Positions 1 to 5,393 of a DNA stretch of 6,917 nucleotides are shown piece after piece. Within the stretch, counting starts at the first letter, position 1, and every line of letters begins with the position of its first letter. The notes beneath the pieces are model-generated. The model was not told where the DNA came from and did not search any database. It worked only from the letters and a program-made list of their open reading frames with translations. A program made the translations under genes and the position numbers. This stretch comes from an uncultured Woeseiaceae bacterium (GTDB lineage: Bacteria; Pseudomonadota; Gammaproteobacteria; Woeseiales; Woeseiaceae). The stretch covers positions 1 through 6,917 of the forward strand of contig CAMYMP010000726.1 in assembly GCA_947259435.1 (NCBI GenBank), given 5' to 3'.

Positions 1-943
1 TCGCGCAGCAGCCGAAAAACGACTCAAAGCCGACGTTGAAGGAGCAGGAATCGCCGAGGCCGACCTGATTGTGGAGGCGATTTTCGAGAACCTCGAAGCC
101 AAACAAGAGCTCTACGAGAGCATCGAACAACAGATGAAGCCGGGCGCGGTGCTTGCGACCAATACGTCGAGCATCCGCCTCGAAGACCTGCGCAGCAGCC
201 TGCGTGATCCGGATCGATTCGTTGGCGTGCATTTCTTCAATCCGGTCGCACAGATGCCCCTGGTCGAGATCGTGCGTTGCGCAGACACTGCCCGGGAGGT
301 TCTCGATTCGAGCTTTGCTTTCGTCAAGGGTATCGGCAAGTTCCCGCTCGAATGCCTAAGTTCGCCCGGTTTTGTCGTCAATCGAATTCTCGCTCCCTAC
401 ATGACCGAGGCGATGCACCTCGTCCAGGAAGGCGTTGCGCTGACCACGGTCGACCGAACGGCCGAGGCGTTCGGCATGCCGATGGGACCGATCGAGCTGG
501 TCGACAGTGTAGGCCTCGACGTCGTGCTGCATGTCTCAAAGGTGCTCGGCGCCAAAATGGAAGGGCCGGTGCCGGAGAAACTCACGGCGATGGTCGAGGC
601 AGGCCATCTGGGCCGCAAGTCGGGTCAGGGATTCTATGTCTGGGAGGATGGCAAGGCCCGCAAGCCGCAGGATGACACGAAACCGCCGCCAGCTGATATC
701 GAGGACAGGCTCATACTGCCGATGGTCAACGAAGCCGTGGCGTGCCTCGCGGACGGGGTTGTCGGCGACGCGGATTTGCTCGATGCAGGCGTGATTTTTG
801 GTACCGGTTTTGCCCCGTTTCGCGGCGGTCCGATTAATTATGCGCGCGAACGTGGCATAGAAACAGTCGTGGAACGCCTCGAAGAGCTGGCACGAACCCA
901 TGGGGAGCGATTTGCGCCGCATCCGGGTTGGTCTGCCCTGTAA
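1..943 (+). CDS. FadB/FadJ-type 3-hydroxyacyl-CoA dehydrogenase (C-terminal part; 5' end outside window)
   Basis: This is the C-terminal part of a beta-oxidation multifunctional enzyme, which oxidises L-3-hydroxyacyl-CoA to 3-ketoacyl-CoA with NAD+ in the cytoplasm. The frame is open from the left edge (first full codon at base 2) to TAA at 941-943, giving 313 visible residues. Numbering from base 2, the Rossmann domain ends in a segment containing VEAIFENLEAK, then NTSS (54-57), GVHFFNP with His77, Glu89 in LVEIV and Asn127 in SPGFVVNRIL. These match the Ser/His/Glu/Asn active-site residues of the family. The first C-terminal dehydrogenase domain has MGPIELVD (about 161-168) and GHLGRKSGQGFY (201-212). 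The second has GTGFAPFRGG (267-276), a duplication found in FadB, FadJ and mitochondrial trifunctional alpha subunits. Those proteins run to about 700 residues, so an N-terminal hydratase domain is expected upstream; this is inference. No thiolase (fadA) follows. I cannot decide between FadB and FadJ. Confidence 0.93.
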   Translation, partial: RAAAEKRLKADVEGAGIAEADLIVEAIFENLEAKQELYESIEQQMKPGAVLATNTSSIRLEDLRSSLRDPDRFVGVHFFNPVAQMPLVEIVRCADTAREVLDSSFAFVKGIGKFPLECLSSPGFVVNRILAPYMTEAMHLVQEGVALTTVDRTAEAFGMPMGPIELVDSVGLDVVLHVSKVLGAKMEGPVPEKLTAMVEAGHLGRKSGQGFYVWEDGKARKPQDDTKPPPADIEDRLILPMVNEAVACLADGVVGDADLLDAGVIFGTGFAPFRGGPINYARERGIETVVERLEELARTHGERFAPHPGWSAL

Positions 944-1031
944 GCGTGGACTGTCATGCAAAAGCCCGGGAAACTGTGCGCCGCTTCACGCTGCGTGCGA
1001 CCGAGAGTATCGGAAGTTGTTGAATTGAAGG

Positions 1032-1037
1032 TAGAAT
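1032..1037 (+). promoter_or_regulatory. Possible -10 box upstream of the cyclic-nucleotide/rhodanese gene
   Basis: TAGAAT matches the sigma-70 -10 consensus at five of six positions. It lies 39 bp before the start codon in the only intergenic space (944-1076) available for a promoter of this gene. No recognisable -35 element lies 15-18 bp upstream, so the call is weak. The same spacer shows no convincing terminator for the upstream dehydrogenase gene. Confidence 0.22.
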
Positions 1038-1076
1038 ACCGCGCAATCGGAGAATTGTCTGGGAACAGGATGATGT

Positions 1077-2123
1077 ATGACGGCTGAGCAGGTAAATGTG
1101 GAACTGCTCAAGAGCTTTTCGCCTCTGGATGGGCTGAAGCGCGACAACCTTGCAGCGCTTGCCCGCAAGGTGCAGTTGCGTGAACTGTCGCCAGGTCAGG
1201 TGTTATTCAAAGAAGGCGATACCGAAAAACGTACGTTCTATATTGCGTCGGGCATGTTGGAGCTCCTCGACCAGGGTAAGGTTGTTGGCACGGTTGAGGG
1301 GGGGTCGGAGCTCGCGCGCAGCCCGGTCGCGCCTATCTACCCACGCCGCGTGTCTGCACGCGCACGCGACCGCGTCAAATTCATCTCAATTGACAGTGAT
1401 TTGCTCGACGTCATGTTGACCTGGGATCAGACCGGGCAATACGAGGTCTCAGAGCTTCAGGGTGCACACGATGACAGCGGCGAAGACTGGATGACAATGC
1501 TGCTGCAGACCAAGGCATTCCACAAGATTCCGCCAGCGAACATTCAGGCGATCTTCATGCGCATGCAGCAGATCAACTATAAGTCTGGCGATGTGATCCT
1601 CAAACAGGGTGCAGAGGGTGACTATTTTTACGTACTGACCCGTGGCTCGGCGGTTGTCACACGAGAAACACCGTTGTCTAAAGAAGGTATCAAGCTCGCA
1701 GAGCTGCAGGTTGGTGACACGTTCGGCGAGGAGGCACTGATCTCCGATGCCAAGCGCAATGCCACGGTCACAATGACGGCAGATGGATCGGTCATGCGCC
1801 TGGGCAAAGAAGACTTCAATACGCTGCTGAATGAGCCGATGTTGGACTGGTTAACACACGAGGAAGCGGAGCGGATAGTCGCTAATGGTGGCCAGTGGCT
1901 CGATGTCAGATTGCCAAGTGAGTTCGATAATCACCACTTGGAAGGAGCGATTAACATTCCGCTGTATTTTATCCGGCTGAAAATCACGACGCTGGAGCAG
2001 GACCGCAAGTATGTTGTCTGCTGCGACACGGGCAGACGCAGCTCTGCGGGCGCTTACATTCTCAACGAGCGCGGCTATCAGGCCTACGTGCTTCGAGGCG
2101 GGATCAACAAAAACGACATGTAG
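1077..2123 (+). CDS. Protein with two cyclic-nucleotide-binding domains and a C-terminal rhodanese domain
   Basis: The protein has 348 residues and appears soluble, with no signal peptide or helix-turn-helix. The start ATG is preceded by AGGA at 1067-1070 with a 6-nt spacer. Residues about 10-125 form a first Crp-like cyclic-nucleotide-binding fold (PGQVLFKEGD at 39-48, FYIASG at 54-59). Its phosphate-binding cassette is not recognisable, being replaced by a Pro/Arg-rich stretch at about 76-96. Residues about 138-254 are a second such fold with an intact cassette, FGEEALISDAKRNAT (216-230), including the ribose-contacting Glu218 and phosphate-contacting Arg227 expected for cAMP or cGMP binding. 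Residues about 257-345 are a rhodanese domain with WLDVRLPSEF (274-283) and an active loop CDTGRR, Cys316 being the predicted persulfide-forming residue. A plausible role is a sulfurtransferase or sulfur sensor gated by a cyclic nucleotide; this is inference, and the substrate is unknown. It converges with pilZ. Confidence 0.92.
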   Translation: MTAEQVNVELLKSFSPLDGLKRDNLAALARKVQLRELSPGQVLFKEGDTEKRTFYIASGMLELLDQGKVVGTVEGGSELARSPVAPIYPRRVSARARDRVKFISIDSDLLDVMLTWDQTGQYEVSELQGAHDDSGEDWMTMLLQTKAFHKIPPANIQAIFMRMQQINYKSGDVILKQGAEGDYFYVLTRGSAVVTRETPLSKEGIKLAELQVGDTFGEEALISDAKRNATVTMTADGSVMRLGKEDFNTLLNEPMLDWLTHEEAERIVANGGQWLDVRLPSEFDNHHLEGAINIPLYFIRLKITTLEQDRKYVVCCDTGRRSSAGAYILNERGYQAYVLRGGINKNDM

Positions 2124-2169
2124 CTCTTCAGGAGTCTGTTCAGCGACGGCATAAACAAAAGTGGCGAAA

Positions 2170-2508
2170 TCACATCGTGTGCGTTGCCTTGTCCCCGCCG
2201 AGGGCGCCAGCGAGATAATTCTCGATCTTCTTCTGCGTATTACCCTGGTCCTGATCGGAGAATTGTACGCCGATCCCGGCAGTACGTTTTCCTTGAGCGC
2301 CTTTGGGCGTCATCCAGATCACGGTGCCCGCGACAGGGATCTTTTCTTCCTCGCCCATCAGATTGAGGAGCATGAAGACCTCGTCGCCGAGCCGGTAGGA
2401 GCTATTGGTGGGGATGAAAAGTCCGCCATTGATCACATAGGGCATATAAGCCAGGTACAAGGCACTCTTGTCCTTGATGGTCAGCGTCAACAGTCCCGGT
2501 TTGCTCAT
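2170..2508 (-). CDS. pilZ: Type IV pilus assembly protein PilZ
   Basis: This 112-residue PilZ-domain protein is needed for type IV pilus biogenesis. In Pseudomonas and Xanthomonas, PilZ works with the extension ATPase PilB and the c-di-GMP protein FimX. The sequence closely follows that family: LTIKDKSALYLAYMP near the N-terminus, NGGLFIPTN (28-36), GDEVFMLLNLM (41-51), EKIPVAGTVIWMTPKGAQG (55-73), GIGVQF (78-83) and a C-terminal ATHTM. The RxxxR and D/NxSxxG motifs that bind c-di-GMP in other PilZ domains are absent, as is normal for this subgroup, so it is not expected to bind c-di-GMP directly. The frame stays open further upstream, but that part lies inside holB. The chosen ATG is preceded by a strong ribosome binding site, GAGGAAG (2514-2520), and overlaps the holB stop as ATGA, indicating translational coupling. 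It is the last gene of the minus-strand block seen here. Confidence 0.95.
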   Translation of the reverse strand: MSKPGLLTLTIKDKSALYLAYMPYVINGGLFIPTNSSYRLGDEVFMLLNLMGEEEKIPVAGTVIWMTPKGAQGKRTAGIGVQFSDQDQGNTQKKIENYLAGALGGDKATHTM

Positions 2509-3506
2509 TCGTACTTCCTCTCCGCCAGCAGTTGCATCGTCGCTTGGTAGGGATTCGGGTTGCAGTTCGCAAGGCCGTCGGCCCAGTCGATCAACAGGCT
2601 CTCCAAAGTCAGGTGGACGTTGTACGTCCCACTTGGCTGGCCTCGCAACCGGTTGATTATGTCTAGATAACAGAACAGGTTTCGCCTGTCCATGCGCCTG
2701 AGCACAGATTCGTCGATTGCGGTCACGGCACCGTTCCGCCGCCCTCCCGCCATCGACCGGATCGCTTGCTGTACCTGTCGTGCCAGCCAATCGAGAACGA
2801 ACGGCGCGTCGAGTCGTGACCAGCGCGCGGCCACTTCCAGTGCCGGGGCTCTGCCGCAGGCGACATCGGCGAAGTCCCGCGCCATTGACTGGTGCGTATC
2901 AAGTCGCTCCAGGGCGGCTATTGCCGCCAACGGCGCATTGCCAGACAGACGTAGCGCCTCCGACCAGGCCGCACCTGGCTGGTATTGTTCGAGCCAGGCC
3001 AGGGCTTCCGCCTCGGATGGCGGTGCCACAGCTATGCGCTGGCAACGGCTGAAAATGGTCGCGGGCAATCTACCGGTTCGATCGGCAATCAGTATGAGTA
3101 ACGCGTCGCCAGACGGCTCCTCAAGTGTCTTTAGCAGGCTGTTCGCAGCATTTGTGGTCATTGCGTTGGCGGGCTCGATTATCGCAACCTTGCCGCCACC
3201 CTCGTAGCTTGTCAGGGAGAACTCGGCGACGAGATCGCGAATCTGCCCAATGCCGATTGCCTGCTTATCGTCTGGCGGTGAAATCCAATGCAAATCCGCG
3301 TGCTCGAGCGGTGCCGGCGGGTAGACCGGCCTCCTGCGAGTATCCGCTACCCCGAGTCTCTGAGCCGCAATCCAGTGCGCCGCGGCCCGCTTGCCGACGC
3401 CACTCGGACCGGTCAACAGCACAGCGTGGGGCAGGCGACCATGCTCGATTCGGTCGAGCCAGTTCTGTGCTAACGCGTCTAGCCAACTTATTTCTAATTT
3501 TTTCAA
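2505..3506 (-). CDS. holB: DNA polymerase III subunit delta prime
   Basis: This is the delta prime subunit of the clamp-loader complex, which helps load the beta clamp during replication. The 333 residues match the family length (334 in E. coli). An AAA+ domain shows a P-loop-like GPSGVGKR (33-40), the helix NAANSLLKTLEEP (119-131) and FSRCQ (152-156), which contains the conserved SRC motif. The C-terminal collar helices lie at about 210-333. Unlike E. coli HolB, the segment after the P-loop helix (about 50-72) has no cysteine, so the usual four-Cys zinc module is missing; the only cysteines are at 155, 217, 279 and 315. The start is TTG. It is the only ATG, GTG or TTG between the in-frame stop at 3537-3539 and the codons just before the P-loop, and it lies in an AT-rich patch without a clear ribosome binding site. 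The gene sits 35 bp after tmk and overlaps pilZ by 4 bp. Confidence 0.94.
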   Translation of the reverse strand: MKKLEISWLDALAQNWLDRIEHGRLPHAVLLTGPSGVGKRAAAHWIAAQRLGVADTRRRPVYPPAPLEHADLHWISPPDDKQAIGIGQIRDLVAEFSLTSYEGGGKVAIIEPANAMTTNAANSLLKTLEEPSGDALLILIADRTGRLPATIFSRCQRIAVAPPSEAEALAWLEQYQPGAAWSEALRLSGNAPLAAIAALERLDTHQSMARDFADVACGRAPALEVAARWSRLDAPFVLDWLARQVQQAIRSMAGGRRNGAVTAIDESVLRRMDRRNLFCYLDIINRLRGQPSGTYNVHLTLESLLIDWADGLANCNPNPYQATMQLLAERKYE

Positions 3507-3540
3507 TAGTTTAATATATTTTTTTAATGCAATATATCAG
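3491..3540. other. AT-rich island spanning the tmk-holB junction (7 G/C in 50 bases)
   Basis: Only 7 of these 50 bases are G or C (14%), against clearly GC-rich sequence on both sides. On the coding (minus) strand it contains A-runs of 7 (3519-3525) and 6 (3498-3503) bases and two TATATT hexamers. It covers the whole tmk-holB spacer and the first five or so codons of holB, which are Lys/Leu/Ile-rich. It may provide an unstructured start region for ribosome loading, or an internal promoter. No insertion boundary or target duplication is visible. Confidence 0.8.
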
Positions 3541-3558
3541 CTCAAAGTTCGGCCGCAA
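3531..3558 (-). promoter_or_regulatory. Possible internal promoter for holB-pilZ
   Basis: On the minus strand, TTGCGG (3558-3553) and TATATT (3536-3531) are separated by 16 bp. The -10 matches five of six consensus positions; the -35 matches only the TTG half. Transcription would begin about 18-20 bases before the holB TTG start. The -35 lies in the last codons of tmk and the -10 just after its stop. The AT-rich setting makes chance matches likely, so confidence is low. Confidence 0.3.
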
Positions 3559-4159
3559 TCTGCTCGATCGTCTGTCGTACGGCATCGAGATCCTGCGTGG
3601 CGTCGACCACGATGAAACGGTCCGCCTCGGCTTCGGCAAGTTGCAGGTAGGTCTCTCTGACGCGCATGAAGAATTCGCTGCGCTCCGATTCGAATCGGTC
3701 CGGGTCGCCCCGGCGTCCCGCGCGGCTCATACCGATCTCGACCGGCGCATCGAGGAGTATCGTCACATCCGGTTTAAGGTCCCCGTGCACCCACAGCGCC
3801 AGGCGATTGATGTCTTCTTGCGGCAGTCCCCGCCCCCCGCCCTGATAAGCGCGGCTGGAATCGGTAAATCGATCGCACACCACCCAGGTGCCCGCGGCCA
3901 GCGCAGGCTGAATGACGTTGTTGACGTGCAGCGCACGTGCAGCAAAGACCAGCAGCAGTTCGGCAATATCCGGCATCGCTTCGTCACCGTGCTCGGCGAC
4001 AAGGTCACGTATGCGCTCGGCCATCGGCGTGCCGCCAGGTTCACGCGTCGTGAGCACGCGATGACCGCGCTTCTCAAGCGCGTTGGTCAAATGGGCCATG
4101 TTGGTCGATTTGCCGACACCCTCGATGCCCTCGAACGTGATGAACCTAGCAGTTTCCAT
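3542..4159 (-). CDS. tmk: Thymidylate kinase (dTMP kinase)
   Basis: This 205-residue enzyme phosphorylates dTMP to dTDP with ATP, an essential cytoplasmic step of dTTP supply. The P-loop is FEGIEGVGKST (9-19). TREPGGTP (38-45) matches the dTMP-binding segment. VVCDRFTDSSRAYQGGGRG (93-111) carries the DRF/DRY motif and the nucleotide-contacting Arg and Gln residues. A lid segment, SRAGRRGDPDRFESE, has several arginines, as in the Gram-negative (E. coli-like) class, in which the lid rather than the P-loop supplies basic catalytic residues. The length is normal for the family (213 in E. coli). The ATG start lies 9 bp after the mltG stop, with only a weak purine-rich ribosome binding site, so expression probably depends on readthrough and coupling from mltG. 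It sits in its usual place between mltG and holB. Confidence 0.96.
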   Translation of the reverse strand: METARFITFEGIEGVGKSTNMAHLTNALEKRGHRVLTTREPGGTPMAERIRDLVAEHGDEAMPDIAELLLVFAARALHVNNVIQPALAAGTWVVCDRFTDSSRAYQGGGRGLPQEDINRLALWVHGDLKPDVTILLDAPVEIGMSRAGRRGDPDRFESERSEFFMRVRETYLQLAEAEADRFIVVDATQDLDAVRQTIEQIAAEL

Positions 4160-4168
4160 GTTGTTGTC

Positions 4169-5194
4169 TCACTGGCGATTTTGCCGCAGGCGTTTGAGGT
4201 AGTCGGCCACAGCTGCGTCATGCTGCTCTTTCGTTGCCGAAAACGCATGGCTGCCATCGCCGAGGCCGGTCGCGACGAAAAAGAGCTCCTCACCATCAGC
4301 CGGATGCAGCGCCGCATTGATCGCAGCGCGACCGGGAAGAGCGATCGGCGTTGGGGGAAGCCCGTGGCGCGTATAGGTATTGTACGGCGTATCGGTCAGC
4401 AGATCCTTGCGGGTCAGGTTACCGTTGAAGGCGCGCCCGATGCCGTAGATAACCGTTGGATCGGTCTGCAGGCGCATGCGTTTTTCGAGACGGCGAGTAA
4501 ATACACCCGATATCCGGGGTCGCTCGTCTGGTCGGGCGGTCTCTTTTTCGACGTTCGAGGCAAGAATCAGCGCCTCGTATGGCGTCGCAACGGCAATCTG
4601 ATCCGCACGCCCTGACCATTCCTCTGCGAGTACGGATTGCATCAACCGGTAGGCCTGCCTGAGCACATCTCTGTCCGCCGTATCGCGCGGAAACCGGTAG
4701 GTCTCGGGCAGAAACAGGCCTTCCGGATGACGTGCATCGGCCCCGAGGTCTTCGAGTAAGGCTGGCCAATCTTCATCGGTCAGGCTCGCATCGATCTCTG
4801 GATGCTCGTGCAATGCCTCGAGAAGATCCCAGTGACTCCAGCCTTCGATAATTGTGAAGGAGTAAAGCTGAACGGCGCCGCTCGTGAATTGCTTTAGCAG
4901 TTGAGCAGGCGTCGTTCCCTTTTGGATAAGGTAGTCGCCGGCCTGAATCGCCCCTGCCTGCCCCGTCCATCGGGCGTACAGACGAAACATTCCCGGATGC
5001 GCGATGATTCCGCGCTGCGCAAGTTTGTCGCTGACCGCACGAAAAGACGCGCCAGATACGACCTCAAACTCGGCCCCGTCATCCTCAACAGCTACTGGCG
5101 CATGCAGAAAGCCGTTTATGCGCACTGCGGCAAACATCGCCGTGACCAACACGATTGCCGTGGCTGCTGCAGCGAAGATAAACAGGCGTTTCAA
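4169..5194 (-). CDS. mltG: Endolytic murein transglycosylase MltG (YceG family)
   Basis: MltG is an inner-membrane lytic transglycosylase that cuts nascent glycan strands and so sets their length. The protein has 341 residues (340 in E. coli). Residues 4-24 form a hydrophobic membrane anchor after MKR, placing the rest in the periplasm. A LysM-like part covers about 40-105 (AGDYLI at 85-90, TPAQLL at 95-100). The catalytic domain has TIIEGW (114-119), PEGLFLPETY (157-166), LILASNVEKET (209-219, with the expected catalytic Glu216), DPTVIYG (245-251), YNTYTRHGLPPTPI (271-284) and SHAFSAT (315-321). The residue before VEKET is Asn where Ile is usual. The start is TTG, with GGAG (5203-5206) 8 nt upstream; an ATG just upstream is in another frame. 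Its first codon overlaps the TGA of the pabC-like remnant as TTGA, which suggests coupled translation. Confidence 0.95.
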   Translation of the reverse strand: MKRLFIFAAAATAIVLVTAMFAAVRINGFLHAPVAVEDDGAEFEVVSGASFRAVSDKLAQRGIIAHPGMFRLYARWTGQAGAIQAGDYLIQKGTTPAQLLKQFTSGAVQLYSFTIIEGWSHWDLLEALHEHPEIDASLTDEDWPALLEDLGADARHPEGLFLPETYRFPRDTADRDVLRQAYRLMQSVLAEEWSGRADQIAVATPYEALILASNVEKETARPDERPRISGVFTRRLEKRMRLQTDPTVIYGIGRAFNGNLTRKDLLTDTPYNTYTRHGLPPTPIALPGRAAINAALHPADGEELFFVATGLGDGSHAFSATKEQHDAAVADYLKRLRQNRQ

Positions 5195-5343
5195 GCTGCA
5201 TACTCCGCAACTTTGTTTTTGGCCACGACACGCATGACGCCCGAGCCGCCGCGCGCAACCGCCGGCATGGCAAGATTGTTTTCCGTGGAAATGATCACGC
5301 TGCTCATGTTACCGCAGATCTGTCGATCGTCAGTGTCAGGCAT
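5191..5343 (-). pseudogene. Probable pabC remnant (fragment of aminodeoxychorismate lyase)
   Basis: In gammaproteobacteria pabC usually lies between fabF and mltG, but here only 199 bp separate them. The frame ATG(5343) to TGA(5191) codes 50 residues and stays open without a start codon back to about 5397, at the fabF stop. The peptide contains DTDDRQICGNMSSVII (3-18), then MP (26-27), then GSGVMR (33-38). From memory of the family, fold-type IV PLP enzymes of the PabC group carry a Gly-Thr-x-Ser-Asn-x-Phe element, a Thr-Pro about 12 residues later and a GVMR/GIMR element about 10 residues after that, in the same order and nearly the same spacing. Several key positions have drifted: the conserved Asn is Ser15 and the Thr of Thr-Pro is Met26. 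The N-terminal half with the PLP lysine is gone, so it cannot be an active lyase. The TGA overlaps the mltG start. It could instead be a small leader peptide; homology was judged by eye only. Confidence 0.58.
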
Positions 5344-5393
5344 CTGAGCTTTTGGTTTCGACCGTTGCTGCGAGTTTGCGCCGGGCTGAAGGA

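Noticed and set aside
536..961. Minus-strand open frame of 141 codons
   Set aside because: Antisense to the FadB/FadJ-type gene; no domain features.
988..998. CACGCTGCGTG palindrome as an operator
   Set aside because: Only 5-bp arms around one base, in GC-rich DNA, with no second copy; it does not match a Crp/Fnr half-site pattern.
961..1020. Rho-independent terminator after the dehydrogenase gene
   Set aside because: No stable stem followed by a T-run could be found; the CCCGGG there is only a short palindrome.
2509..2790. N-terminal extension of pilZ into holB (a 206-residue version)
   Set aside because: The extra part lies in another frame of holB and does not resemble PilZ. The ATG at 2508 has a strong ribosome binding site and gives the normal 112-residue protein.
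3527..4615. Plus-strand open frame of 362 codons
   Set aside because: It lies antisense to tmk and mltG, whose motifs are complete. The peptide shows no recognisable family and the frame is a shadow of GC-rich coding.
5085..5273. Alternative ATG start near 5201 (frame beginning MQLETP)
   Set aside because: It is out of frame with mltG and its peptide has no MltG signal; the TTG at 5194 gives the membrane anchor and correct length.
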